Origin: Vibrio neonatus
GTDB taxonomy: Bacteria > Pseudomonadota > Gammaproteobacteria > Enterobacterales > Vibrionaceae
Assembly (NCBI RefSeq): GCF_024346975.1
Contig: NZ_AP024886.1
Span: 310,001 to 374,000 of the forward strand
DNA length: 64,000 nucleotides
Direction of reading: 5' to 3'
Part shown: piece by piece, positions 27,101 through 39,700 of the stretch
Numbering within the stretch: position 1 is the first letter of the stretch
How the letters are laid out: each line of letters opens with the position of its first letter
The notes under the pieces: generated by a model
The model's input: only the letters and a program-made list of their open reading frames with translations
The model's database searches: none
Told to the model about the DNA's origin: nothing
Position numbers and translations under genes: made by a program

Positions 27101-29185
27101 ATGACGACACAATCTGGAAATACATTGCGCAGTATTGCAGGCAGTTTCTTAAAGCAAGTGGGTATGCATGCACAGGCGCGCAATATTGCAAAAAATCCGC
27201 ATCTTGAACACATGTCACCGCTAGATTTGGTAGAGCAACTAAAAAAGTTTAACGTTACCTATACCATTGATATCCCAAACCAAGACCAGCTTGAGGATAC
27301 CCATTATCCGTTTATTGGTATTACGTCAGGGCGTGAAGAGGATGGTGAGTATCATGCTATTTTGTTTCGTCGCAGCGGTAAAAAATTTCAAAAACAAGTG
27401 CCTGGACATCGCCGCTGGCAAGATGCTGATTTTAGTGAAATACAACAGTTTAGCCATATTGTGGTACTGGAATCGATCCCAAGTAAGCAATTATCAGTTC
27501 GTACTTTTATCAAGGAAGTGAACCTGCGTAAAAAATGGTATTGGCCAGTCCTTGTTTTAACCTTTATGTCGACGGTTACTGGCCTATCCATTCCACTGTT
27601 TACTATGTCTGTTTATGACAAAGTTATTGGTGGACACTTAGTTGAGGTGTTGCCTGAACTTGGTATGGGTGCGGCGATTGCAGTCTTTATTTATGTGAGT
27701 GCGCGGCTAGTTCGTGGCTATATATTATCTAAAGTTGTGACTGAGTTTGTACGTGAAATATCAAACACGACGTTACATCGATTAATCCATATGCCCCTCA
27801 CTTTGCTTACGCGAGTGGGGATCACTAACCACATTAACCGTATGAGAAATACAGAGCGTGTACGTTCTATGTTAGCGGGTACTGTGGGTGGCGGTATGTT
27901 GGATCTGCCTTTTGTCATTATTGTATTGATTACCATCGCACTGCTGGCAGGTTGGTTAGTGTTAGTACCGATTATTATGATACTGCTCCATAAACTCGTC
28001 TCTTCTTTGTTGACTAAATTTACCAATGCGGCCTTGCCGGCTATCTATAATGAACATCAAGACGGCATTACCGAATTATCGAAAAATATTCTGTTTTTAA
28101 AATCGGGCGGTAATGCCAAAGGCTGGATTCAGCGTTTACATCGTTTAAATCGTGAAAATAGCCGTCAAAACTTTATGTTTGCTAAGCGCAATGGATTGTA
28201 TGGTGCGGTAAGCCATGTAATGACCATGGTTACAGGCCTAGTCACTATCTTTGTCGGCATCTTTTTGGTGCTAAACCACAGCATTACCTCCGGTGCTTTG
28301 ATTGCTTGTGTGATGCTTATTTGGCGCATTACAGGCCCGGCAGCTATGGCGTTTTCGTCATCACTTAAAATTGATATGTTAAAGAGCGCGGTGACTCAAT
28401 TTGATGGTTTTTTAACAGTGCAAACGGAAAATAATGAATTGCGTTTGGACATTCCGCAAATGGATAAAGCCCCTGAGGTTAACTTTAAAGGAGTGACTTT
28501 GCGCTATGATGCTGAGTCTGCTCCAGCTCTTTATGGTATTGAGTTTGAGGCGCTCGCGGGTGAAAGCGTTGCTGTATTAGGGCCTAATGGCTGCGGAAAA
28601 TCCTCTTTGCTGATCACTACGTTAGGTGTTTTAGAGCCTCAAGCAGGCTATATTTCATTAAATGGACGAAATATCCGTCAGTATGATCCACAGGTGTATC
28701 GAACTTGGTGCAGTTATGCCCCTGCAGAAACACAGCTAGTTGAGGGCTCACTGGCGGATAATATTCGTTTGCAAAAGCCGTCAGCAACGGATGAAGAAAT
28801 CATTGCTGCGCTTAAACAAGCAGGTGGACAAGCACTGCTTGATTTGGTTGAAGGTGACATATACGCAAGCATGTTTGAGGCATGCAATATCATGCTACGT
28901 TCGGTCGATGCTGAGGCTATCGCATTGGCTCGCGTTATCATCTCTGACTCAAACTTTATTTTGATGGACGAGCCGGTTGCAGGTGGCAACCCTAAAGTGA
29001 AGGCCGCTTTTGTTAAATTTATTCAGTCTTGCAAGGGCTCGAAAACCCTGATTTTCTCGACGCATGATCAAAATCTTCTACCGCTGGTGGATAAGGTTGT
29101 CGTGCTGGACAAGGGCGCAGTGGCCTTTGCCGGTCCTTTACCACAGCAACCTGCTGTTGAACCACAAGGAGAAGCCGATGCGTAA
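27101..29185 (+). CDS. Type I secretion ABC transporter, active-type partner
   Basis: 694 residues from the ATG at 27101, which has AAGGA ten bases upstream; an in-frame ATG at 27080 without a ribosome site would add 7. Residues about 30-130 form a C39-like domain without the catalytic Cys, as in transporters of large adhesins (LapB type). The transmembrane domain spans about 145-430. The ATPase domain has Walker A GPNGCGKSS (494-502), Walker B ILMDEP (Asp623, Glu624) and H-loop His655, but its signature is LRSVD (599-603). In a head-to-tail pair with the preceding protein, its Walker A would face the FNKGT signature, leaving one usable ATP site. The 3' end overlaps the adaptor gene by 8 bases. 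Confidence 0.93.
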   Translation: MTTQSGNTLRSIAGSFLKQVGMHAQARNIAKNPHLEHMSPLDLVEQLKKFNVTYTIDIPNQDQLEDTHYPFIGITSGREEDGEYHAILFRRSGKKFQKQVPGHRRWQDADFSEIQQFSHIVVLESIPSKQLSVRTFIKEVNLRKKWYWPVLVLTFMSTVTGLSIPLFTMSVYDKVIGGHLVEVLPELGMGAAIAVFIYVSARLVRGYILSKVVTEFVREISNTTLHRLIHMPLTLLTRVGITNHINRMRNTERVRSMLAGTVGGGMLDLPFVIIVLITIALLAGWLVLVPIIMILLHKLVSSLLTKFTNAALPAIYNEHQDGITELSKNILFLKSGGNAKGWIQRLHRLNRENSRQNFMFAKRNGLYGAVSHVMTMVTGLVTIFVGIFLVLNHSITSGALIACVMLIWRITGPAAMAFSSSLKIDMLKSAVTQFDGFLTVQTENNELRLDIPQMDKAPEVNFKGVTLRYDAESAPALYGIEFEALAGESVAVLGPNGCGKSSLLITTLGVLEPQAGYISLNGRNIRQYDPQVYRTWCSYAPAETQLVEGSLADNIRLQKPSATDEEIIAALKQAGGQALLDLVEGDIYASMFEACNIMLRSVDAEAIALARVIISDSNFILMDEPVAGGNPKVKAAFVKFIQSCKGSKTLIFSTHDQNLLPLVDKVVVLDKGAVAFAGPLPQQPAVEPQGEADA

Positions 29186-30506
29186 TAGCCGAACGCCACA
29201 TAACGATGATTGGCCAGACTATGAGTTTTCTAACAGCATAGAATCCTCTAAAGATCGCCGACTGATTCGTCGTGTGGCACTGCTGATTTGTTTTGCAATT
29301 GCGATTTTATTGTTGTGGTCGACTCAAGCTACGGTTGAAGAGATCTCAAAGAGTAAGGGACAAATTATTCCTTTGGGCCATAAGCAAGTGATTCAATCTC
29401 AGAGTGGCGGCACCATTGCATCGGTTGATGTTGAAGAAGGGCAAATGGTGAAAAAAGGTCAGCATTTGGTGCACTTTGTTTCCGAGAAAAATCTATCAAC
29501 TAAAGATGAATTAGAAGTTAAGCGCGCTAATTTTGAGATGAGAATCAAACGCTACGATGCTTATATCAACAAACAAGCGTTAGATCTTACGGAGTATGCC
29601 ACCAAGTACCCCAAGCTGACGGCCAACCACATTGAAGCTTTTGATAAAATGAAGGAAAAGCGTGAAGCCAGTGAAAAGGTGATTGAATCGGAGATTCAAA
29701 AGACCAATGCCGAATTAAGTGGGGTGTTGGAAGAATTACCTTCGCTCCGCAATCAGCTAAAGGCTTCACATCGAATGTATTTATTGATGAAAGAGGCGGG
29801 GCAGAATCAGTCTATATCTGAAGTGAAGTTCTTAGAAACCAAGCAGAAATACGATTCGTATCAGCAACAAGTGAATTCGCTTAATAGTCGCTCTAAGGTG
29901 CTGAAACGTTCATTGGATAATTTAAATAAACAGCTTATTCAAAAAGATATAGATTTGGTTTCAGAGGTATCTGAAAAGCGTACCGAAGCACAAACTGACT
30001 TAATTGCAACTAATGCTCGCCTGCGCTCTAGTGCAGCTGATGTAAAGGATGACGTGGTTAAAGCGCCAGTTGAAGGGGTGATTCAATCTATTCCAACCAC
30101 TTCTGCAGGAAGTGTGGTTAAGCCCGGTGGTATGGTCGCGGTCATTGTGCCTGTGACCAAGCAAGGTTTGATGGAAACCAAATTATCGCCTCGTGATATT
30201 GGTTTTGTGCAAGTGGGTGATTTGGCGAGAATTAAGATAGATGCGTTTGATTATTCTCGTTATGGTTCCTTAACTGGAGTGGTTAAAAGTATTTCACCGA
30301 CAACCGACCAAGATCAACGGGGTGGCGTCTACTATAAAGTTAAGATTTCCATTGCTAAACCCTATTTTGAAAAGGATCCTGAGTATCTTAAAACTATCCC
30401 CGGCATGACCGGTGAGGCCGATATTATAACGGGTAAAAAAACCGTATTTGAATATTTATGGAAACCTGTATTTACCAATATGACAAGTGCTTTTAGTGAA
30501 CGCTAA
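29178..30506 (+). CDS. HlyD-family membrane-fusion adaptor
   Basis: 442 residues. A short cytoplasmic N-terminus leads to one membrane helix (about 31-50, VALLICFAIAILLLWS), then a lipoyl half-motif QSQSGGTIASVDVEEGQMV, a long alpha-hairpin (about 100-285), the second lipoyl half (VKAPVEGVIQSI) and a beta-barrel region with GMTGEADI near the end. It bridges the ABC pair in the inner membrane and the TolC-family duct. The ATG at 29178 with AAGGAG upstream overlaps the end of the ABC gene by 8 bases; a longer frame from 29064 has no family-like N-terminus. Confidence 0.95.
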   Translation: MRNSRTPHNDDWPDYEFSNSIESSKDRRLIRRVALLICFAIAILLLWSTQATVEEISKSKGQIIPLGHKQVIQSQSGGTIASVDVEEGQMVKKGQHLVHFVSEKNLSTKDELEVKRANFEMRIKRYDAYINKQALDLTEYATKYPKLTANHIEAFDKMKEKREASEKVIESEIQKTNAELSGVLEELPSLRNQLKASHRMYLLMKEAGQNQSISEVKFLETKQKYDSYQQQVNSLNSRSKVLKRSLDNLNKQLIQKDIDLVSEVSEKRTEAQTDLIATNARLRSSAADVKDDVVKAPVEGVIQSIPTTSAGSVVKPGGMVAVIVPVTKQGLMETKLSPRDIGFVQVGDLARIKIDAFDYSRYGSLTGVVKSISPTTDQDQRGGVYYKVKISIAKPYFEKDPEYLKTIPGMTGEADIITGKKTVFEYLWKPVFTNMTSAFSER

Positions 30507-30590
30507 GTTTTCAAAAATAAAAGTCTTAACTTAATGTTAATGTTTTAAAATATCGCATTAAGTCATTTAACGGCTGTATAAGAATTATTA

Positions 30591-30621
30591 ACCCTGATAT
30601 TAAAATATCAGGGTTTTTTTT
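30591..30621 (+). terminator. Terminator between secretion genes and the giant adhesin
   Basis: Perfect 10-bp stem ACCCTGATAT / ATATCAGGGT (30591-30600, 30605-30614), loop TAAA, followed by a run of T. It should uncouple the adhesin gene from the transporter operon. Confidence 0.92.
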
Positions 30622-30786
30622 ATATCTAGATAATTAATTGGTATTATGTGCCGTAAGAAAGAATCACTTTCTAACTATTGAATTAGTGCCAGTTGTTTAT
30701 TCTATTGATTCTTCAATAAGTTAACGAAATATTTTGTGAGCATTTTATTTTAAATACCACAGTAAAATAATGCATAGGAACCACCC
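30622..30786 (+). promoter_or_regulatory. Leader and promoter region of the giant gene
   Basis: 165 AT-rich bases after the terminator. They contain a small dyad AGAAAG-AATCA-CTTTCT (30656-30672) and an AGGA ribosome site 7 bases before the ATG. The promoter of the 32-kb gene should be here, but I cannot assign -35/-10 boxes with confidence. Confidence 0.4.
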
Positions 30787-33700
30787 ATGGCTAAGAAACC
30801 TGAAGTAAAACCTGTCGACCCAACTATTGCAAAGGCTAAAGAGCAGCAAAAACAAGCAGAAAAATTGCGTGCTTCTGAACTGCGCTATCAAGAGGGTGAT
30901 ACAGAACTACCTATATCAGATTTAGTCATGGCAGAATCTAACGCTGTGTTTGCTCACAATGCGCCGCAGCATTCTCATCATCAACAAGTTGTTGAGAATA
31001 CAGAAACACATGCTGCGCCGCATCAAGGGCTAGATATCATGCCACCCTTAGCGCCGCATCAGCCCCATCATGTATCCGATGTTAAACCAATATTTACTGG
31101 TAAAGTGGTGGCAAATAATGAGCATGCACAACAATTTGTAGCTGCACGTACTGAAACGACCCACGGTATCGTAGAAGTCGCTTCAACGGGTGCCTTGAAT
31201 ATTTTTACTACTCCAGGAATCTTAGCTTCTGGCGGTGGTGTTTTTATGGCCCGTCAAGTGGTAGATGGGCACGAGATTAACCACCCAATCACGTTTACAA
31301 CAGGTTCAGCTGGCGCTGTGGTGATCTCTGGTGATAGTGCGGCAGTGCTAACAGAGGATGTGGACGTTAAAGCGGGTGATTTGGTGGCTTCCGGTGCCTT
31401 GGTTGATGAAACAGAAGGCCCATCTGCGTTCCAAACATATCAGCACGACGGCAAGTATGGACATCTAAGCATAGATAGCGATGGTCAATGGCAATATCAT
31501 GCCGACGATCATCAAATGGCTATTCAGTCATTGAAGCCGGGTGATTCGATTACCGATACATTTACGGTTGCAACCAATAGTGGCATCGATTCTAGTGTGA
31601 CGGTTGTGATTAAAGGGGCCGAAGATAAAGCCATTATTGCGGGCGTACACACTGGTGATGTTACCGAGGATGTGCAGGTTCAAGATGGTAAGCTCAATAC
31701 TGAGGGTCAATTGTTCATTACTGATAATGACCACGATGATGCCTACTTTATTCCGCAAACTATTTCTACTAACCATGGTGAATTCACCCTTGATAACCAA
31801 GGCCACTGGCACTTCACTGCAAATAATGCCGACCCTGCCATTCAGCAACTTGCCGCTGGTGAAACCTTTACTCAAACCTTTACAGCTGTTTCAAAAGATG
31901 GTGGTACAACGCAAGAAGTTGTCGTAACTGTACACGGCACCAATGATTTACCTGTTTTGACCGTTACCCAAAATTCAACTAAATCAGGTCAATTGCACAC
32001 CACCGATATCGATGTAACTGATACACATATTTATGGAGTTGTTGGAGGCTCAGCGGTTGGGCAGACAGTTATAGCTAATGGCGTCTATGGTGATTTAACC
32101 CTAGATTCTATTACTGGTGAATACGGGTATAAGATCCATACTGATGCTATTCAGAATGGTCATGGCATGAACTATGATCCTAAAACGCACACCTATTCAG
32201 GCCAGGATAGTTTTGAAATCTCGACTACAGATAATCATGGTGGGTCAGCAACTCAACATTTAACATTTTTCCCAACAGCAACACTGTCTGTACCGACAAT
32301 TTCAGGTGCTAAGCCGTCAATTCATTATTCAGTGCCAACGCAGACACAAGTTTCCCCAGTTCCACCAACGACGCCAGTAAAAACGCCAGCTCAGCCGACA
32401 GTGACCATTGATGGTTTAGATCCAACTACCGATTCAGGTCAGGATCATACTGATGGCATTACTAATAACCAAAATCCAACGGTAACAGGGGTTGCAGGCG
32501 TTCCTTTTTCACACGTTAGCATTGTAGATGGTAAAAATTCAGATGGCACAGATAAGATTGTCGGATCGGGTTATGCTGATGTAAATGGTCACTATCAAAT
32601 AGTTGTTGGCTTAGGACAATCGCCAACAAATTCTGGTACACATCATGATTTAACTGCAACAGTCACTGACCCTTCAGGTCAGGACGGCTCGACAACATCA
32701 TCAACACCGATTTTGATTGACCAACATACCGCTCAGCCAACGGTTGATTTGAATGCGACTTCAGACAGTTTTGGTGGTACGGGCACCAATACTGACAACA
32801 TTACCAATATCGCTAACCCGACTTTAACATTGGGTAATATCGATACAGACGCTCAACAAGTTGAAGTGTTTGTTGATGGACATTCTATTGGCAATGCCAT
32901 CAACCAGAATGGTGTGTGGCAGGTTACTGTGCCTAAATCTTTCATGGATGAAGGCGATCACGATATTACTGCAACAGTGACTGATGTGGCGGGCAACACC
33001 AGTACGTCAAATGCTTTGACTGTGACGATTGATCAGCATGTTGCTGCGCCAGGCGCCACAGGTATCGTTACTGAAGATACCAAAGTGACCGCGACGGGTG
33101 ATGTGAATCCGCAAGGTGAAGTGGGCGACGTAGTCACTGTCATCAATGCTGATGGTAAGCATGGTCATTTTGATGTGAAAGCGGATGGAACCTATACTTA
33201 TACGCTTGATAACAACGCGGCTCAGCATCTTGCTCAAGGTGAATCTGAAACAGACAGCGTTAAGTACACAGTGACTGATACGGCGGGCAACACCAATACG
33301 GGTGACATTACCGTTACTATCCATGGCAGTAATGACGTTCCTGATTTGCATATTACGCAAAGCACGAATACTACCGGTACGCTCAGCACAAAAGATGCCG
33401 ATACAACCGATACACATACCTATGACGCAGTCGGTGGCACCACCACAGGCAGCAGCGTTGTGGCCCACGGCACATTTGGTGATTTAACACTGGATAATGC
33501 AACAGGCGTTTACAGCTATACTATGCACGCCGATGCCATTCATCAAGGCATGAACTACGACGCGAACTCCGGAAAGTACACGGGGCAAGATACCTTTGAG
33601 GTCAGCACCGACGATCATCATGGCGGCAAAGACTCTCAGTTCTTAACCTTCGACCCAACGGCGACATTAACGGCGCCGTCAGTGGTAGGTGCTCAGCCAA

Positions 33701-36700
33701 CCGTAACTAATAGCGTACCAACCCAAGCGCAATTGACGCCAACAGCGCCGACAGCTCCAACGTTAACACCGGCCACACCAACAGTGACGCTGAAAGGGCT
33801 TACTATAAACACCGATACCGGTATCGATCACACCGATGGTATTACGTCGAGCTCAACACCCTCAATCACCGGTAGCACTGACATTCCATTCTCACAAGTC
33901 GATATCATCGATGGCAAAAATGCCGATGGCAGCGATCATATTGTCGGCTCAGGTTTTGCTGATGGGAATGGCCAATTTGAGATTGTGGTGGACTTAGGCA
34001 ACTCCACAACAGTTGATGGTACTCATCATGATTTGGGTGCGAAGGTTACTGACCCATCAGGACATGATGGACAGACAATGGCAACTACAGCGATAGTGGT
34101 TGACCAGATTGTTGCTGCGCCGGATGCCACAGATACCGTCACTGAAGATACCAAAGTGACCACTACGGGTGACGTTAACCCGCAAGGCGAAGTGGGCGAC
34201 GTAGTCACAGTCATCGATGCCGATGGCAAGCATGGTCACTTTGATGTGAAGGCGGATGGGACCTATACCTATACGCTGGATAACAATGCGGCTCAGCATC
34301 TTGCTCAAGGTGAATCTGAAACAGATAGCGTTAAATACACGGTGACTGATACAGCTGGCAATACCAATACGGGTGAAATCACCGTTACTATCCATGGCAG
34401 TAACGATATCCCATCCCTGCAGATCGCTCAAAGTGCCAATACCACAGGTACACTCAGCACAAAAGATGCCGATACAACCGATACACATACTTATGGTGCA
34501 GTCGGTGGTACCACCAAAGGCAGCAGCATTGTAGTCCACGGCACATTCGGTGATTTAACGCTTGATAATGCAACAGGCGTTTATAGCTATACCATGCACG
34601 CCGATGCCATTCACCAAGGTATGAACTACGACGCAAACTCCGGTACGTACACTGGACAAGATACCTTTGAGGTCAGCACTGACGATCATCATGGCGGCAA
34701 AGACTCTCAGTTCTTAACCTTTAACCCAACGGCTACATTAACGGCGCCGTCAGTGGTCGGCGCTCAGCCAACAGTAACTAATAACGTTCCTACTCAAGCG
34801 CAATTGACGCCAACAGCGCCGATAGCTCCAACGTTAACACCGGCCACACCAAGTGTGACGCTGAAAGGGCTTACTACAAATACCGATACCGGTATCGATC
34901 ACACCGATGGTATTACGTCGAGCTCAACACCCTCAATCACCGGTAGTACTGATATCCCATTCTCACAAGTCGATATCATTGATGGCAAAAATGCCGATGG
35001 CAGCGATCATATTGTCGGCTCAGGTTTTGCTGATGGGAATGGCCAATTTGAGATTGTGGTGGACTTAGGCAACTCCACAACAGTTGATGGTACTCATCAT
35101 GATTTGGGTGCGAAGGTTACTGACCCATCAGGACATGATGGACAGACAATGGCAACTACAGCGATAGTGGTTGACCAGATTGTTGCTGCGCCAGATGCCA
35201 CAGATACCGTCACTGAAGATACCAAAGTGACCACTACGGGTGACGTTAACCCGCAAGGCGAAGTGGGCGACGTAGTCACAGTCATCGATGCCGATGGCAA
35301 GCATGGTCACTTTGATGTGAAGGCGGATGGGACCTATACCTATACGCTGGATAACAATGCGGCTCAGCATCTTGCTCAAGGTGAATCTGAAACAGATAGC
35401 GTTAAATACACGGTGACTGATACAGCGGGCAATACCAATACGGGTGAAATTACCGTTACCATTCATGGTACTAATGACATCCCTGATCTGCATATTACAC
35501 AAAGTACGAATACCACCGGTACGCTCAGTACAAAAGATGCAGATACAACCGACACTCACACCTATGACGCAGTCGGTGGCACCACCACAGGCAACAGCAT
35601 TGTAGCGCACGGCACATTCGGTGATTTAACACTGGATAATGCAACAGGCGTTTACAGCTACACAATGCATGCCGATGCCATTCACCAAGGTATGAACTAC
35701 GACGCGAACTCCGGAACGTATACAGGGCAAGATACCTTTGAGGTGAGCACTGACGATCACAATGGCGGCAAAGACTCCCAGTTCTTAACCTTTAATCCAG
35801 CAGCGACATTAACGGCTCCGTCAGTGGTCGGCGCTCAGCCAACCGTAACTAATAACGTTCCTACTCAAGCGCAATTGACGCCAACAGCGCCGATAGCTCC
35901 AACGTTAACACCGGCCACGCCAACAGTGACGCTGACAGGACTTACTACAAATACCGATACCGGTATCGATCACACCGATGGTATTACGTCGAGCTCAACA
36001 CCCTCAATCACCGGTAGTACTGATATCCCATTCTCACAAGTCGATATCATTGATGGCAAAAATGCCGATGGCAGCGATCATATTGTCGGCTCAGGTTTTG
36101 CTGATGGGAATGGCCAATTTGAGATTGTGGTGGACTTAGGCAACTCCACAACAGTTGATGGTACTCATCATGATTTGGGTGCGAAGGTTACTGACCCATC
36201 AGGACATGATGGACAGACAATGGCAACTACAGCGATAGTGGTTGACCAGATTGTTGCTGCGCCAGATGCCACAGATACCGTCACTGAAGATACCAAAGTG
36301 ACCACTACGGGTGACGTTAACCCGCAAGGCGAAGTGGGCGACGTAGTCACAGTCATCGATGCCGATGGCAAGCATGGTCACTTTGATGTGAAGGCGGATG
36401 GGACCTATACCTATACGCTGGATAACAATGCGGCTCAGCATCTTGCTCAAGGTGAATCTGAAACAGATAGCGTTAAATACACGGTGACTGATACAGCGGG
36501 CAATACCAATACGGGTGAAATTACCGTTACCATTCATGGTACTAATGACATCCCTGATCTGCATATTACACAAAGTACGAATACCACCGGTACGCTCAGT
36601 ACAACAGATGTCGATACAACCGATACACATACCTATGACGCAGTCGGTGGCATCACCACAGGCAGCAGTGTGGTGGCCCACGGCACATTCGGTGATTTGA

Positions 36701-39700
36701 CGCTAGATAATGCAACAGGCGTTTACAGCTACACAATGCATGCCGATGCCATTCACCAAGGTATGAACTACGACGCGAACTCCGGAACGTATACAGGGCA
36801 AGATACCTTTGAGGTGAGCACTGACGATCACAATGGCGGCAAAGACTCCCAGTTCTTAACCTTTAATCCAGCAGCGACATTAACGGCTCCGTCAGTGGTC
36901 GGCGCTCAGCCAACCGTAACTAATAACGTTCCTACTCAAGCGCAATTGACGCCAACAGCGCCGATAGCTCCAACGTTAACACCGGCCACGCCAACAGTGA
37001 CGCTGACAGGACTTACTGGAAATACCGATACCGGTATCGCTCACACCGATGGTATTACGTCGAACCCAACACCATCGATCACTGGTACTACTGACATCCC
37101 ATTCTCACAAGTCGATATCATTGATGGCAAAAATGCCGATGGTAGCGATCATATTGTTGGCTCAGGTTTTGCCGATGCTAAGGGCGATTTTGAAATTGCT
37201 ATAGATCTGGGTAAATCATTATCGGTTGATGGCACTCATCATGATTTAGGTGCGAAGGTCACTGACCCATCTGGACATGATGGACAGACAACGACCACTA
37301 CGCCGATTTTGATTGACCAACATACTGCTCAACCAACGGTTGATTTGAATGCCACTTCAGATAGTTTTGGTGGTACGGGTACCAATACTGACAACATCAC
37401 CAATATCACTACCCCGACTTTAACGCTGGGTAATATCGATACAGATGCTCAACAAGTTGAGGTGTTTGTGGATGGTCACTCTATTGGTGATGCTGCTATC
37501 CAGAATGGTGTTTGGCAGATTACTGTGCCTAAATCTTTCATGAATGAGGGCGATCATGATATTACTGCAACAGTGACCGATATCGCGGGTAACACCAGTA
37601 CGTCAAATGCTTTGACTGTGACGATTGATCAGCATGTTGCTGCGCCAGACGCCACAAATACCGTTACTGAAGATAGTAAAGTGACCGCGACGGGTGATGT
37701 GAATCCGCACGGCGAAGTGGGCGATGTAGTCACTGTTATCGATGCTGATGGCAAGCATGGTCACTTTGATGTGATGGCGAATGGGACCTATACCTATACG
37801 CTTGATAACAACGCGGCTCAGCATCTTGCGCAAGGTGAGTCTGAAACAGACACCGTTAAGTACACTGTGACTGATACGGCGGGTAATACCAATACGGGTG
37901 AAATTACTGTTACCATTCATGGTACTAATGACGTTCCTGATCTGCATATTACGCAAAGCACGAATACCACCGGTACGCTCAGCACAATCGATGTTGATAC
38001 AACAGACACACATACCTATGGCGCAATCGGTGGAACGACCACTGGCAGCAGCGTTGTAGCCCACGGCACATTCGGTGATTTAACACTCGATAATGCAACA
38101 GGCGTTTACAGCTATACCATGCACGCCGATGCCATTCATCAGGGCATGAACTACGACGCGAACTCCGGAACGTACGTAGGGCAAGATACCTTTGAGGTCA
38201 GCACCGACGATCATCATGGCGGCAAAGACTCTCAGTTCTTAACCTTCAATCCAACAGCGACAGTAACGGCGCCGTCAGTGGTCGGCGCTCAGCCAACAGT
38301 AACTAATAACGTTCCTACTCAAGCACAATTGACGCCAACAGCGCCGATAGCTCCAACGTTAACACCGGCCACGCCAACAGTGACTCTGACAGGGCTTACT
38401 GGAAATACCGATACGGGTATCGATCATACTGATGGTATTACGTCGAACCCAACACCATCAATCACCGGTAGTACTGATATCCCATTCTCACAAGTTGATA
38501 TCATCGATGGTAAAAATGCCGATGGCAGCGATCATATTGTCGGCTCAGGTTTTGCTGATGGAAAGGGTGATTTTGAAATTGCTATAGATCTGGGTAAATC
38601 ATCAAAGGTTGATGGTACTCATCATGATTTAGGTGCGAAGGTTACTGACCCATCAGGACATGATGGACAGACAACCGCGACTACAGCGATAGTGGTTGAC
38701 CAAAATGTTGCCGCGCCGGATGCCACAAATACCGTTACGGAAGATAGTAAAGTGACTACTACGGGTGATGTGAATCCGCAAGGCGAAGTGGGCGACGTAG
38801 TCACTGTCATCGATGCCGATGGCAAGCATGGTCACTTTGATGTGAAAGCGGATGGGACGTACACCTATACGCTTGATAACAAAGCCGCTCAACACCTTGC
38901 ACAAGGTGAGTCTGAAACAGACAGCGTTAAGTACACAGTGACTGATACGGCAGGCAATACCAATACGGGTGAAATTACCGTTACCATTCATGGCAGTAAC
39001 GATATCCCATCACTGCAGATCGCTCAAAGTGCCAATACCACCGGTACGCTCAGCACAACAGATGTCGATACAACCGATACACATACCTATGACGCAGTCG
39101 GTGGCATCACCACAGGCAGCAGTGTGGTGGCCCACGGCACATTCGGTGATTTGACGCTAGATAATGCAACAGGCGTATACAGCTACACAATGCACGCTGA
39201 TGCCATTCATCAAGGCATGAACTACGACGCAAACTCCGGAACGTACACGGGACAAGATACTTTTGAGGTGAGCACTGACGATCACAATGGCGGCAAAGAC
39301 TCTCAGTTCTTAACCTTTAACCCAACGGCTACATTAACGGCGCCGTCAGTGGTCGGCGCTCAGCCAACCGTAACTAATAACGTTCCTACTCAAGCGCAAT
39401 TGACGCCTATGGCGCCGATAGCTCCAGCAATAACACTGACCACACCAACGGTGACGCTAAAAGGGCTTACTGGAAATACCGATACCGGTATCGATCACAC
39501 CGATGGTATTACATCGAACCCAACACCATCAATCACCGGTAGTACTGATATCCCATTCTCACAAGTCGATATCATCGATGGTAAAAATGCCGATGGCAGC
39601 GATCATATTGTCGGCTCAGGTTTTTCTGATGGAAAGGGTGATTTTGAAATTGCTATAGATCTGGGTAAATCATCAAAGGTTGATGGCACTCATCATGATT

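Noticed and set aside
29064..29177. Longer N-terminus for the HlyD-family adaptor
   Set aside because: The extra 38 residues overlap the ABC gene in another frame, look unlike an adaptor, and the ATG at 29178 has a strong ribosome site.
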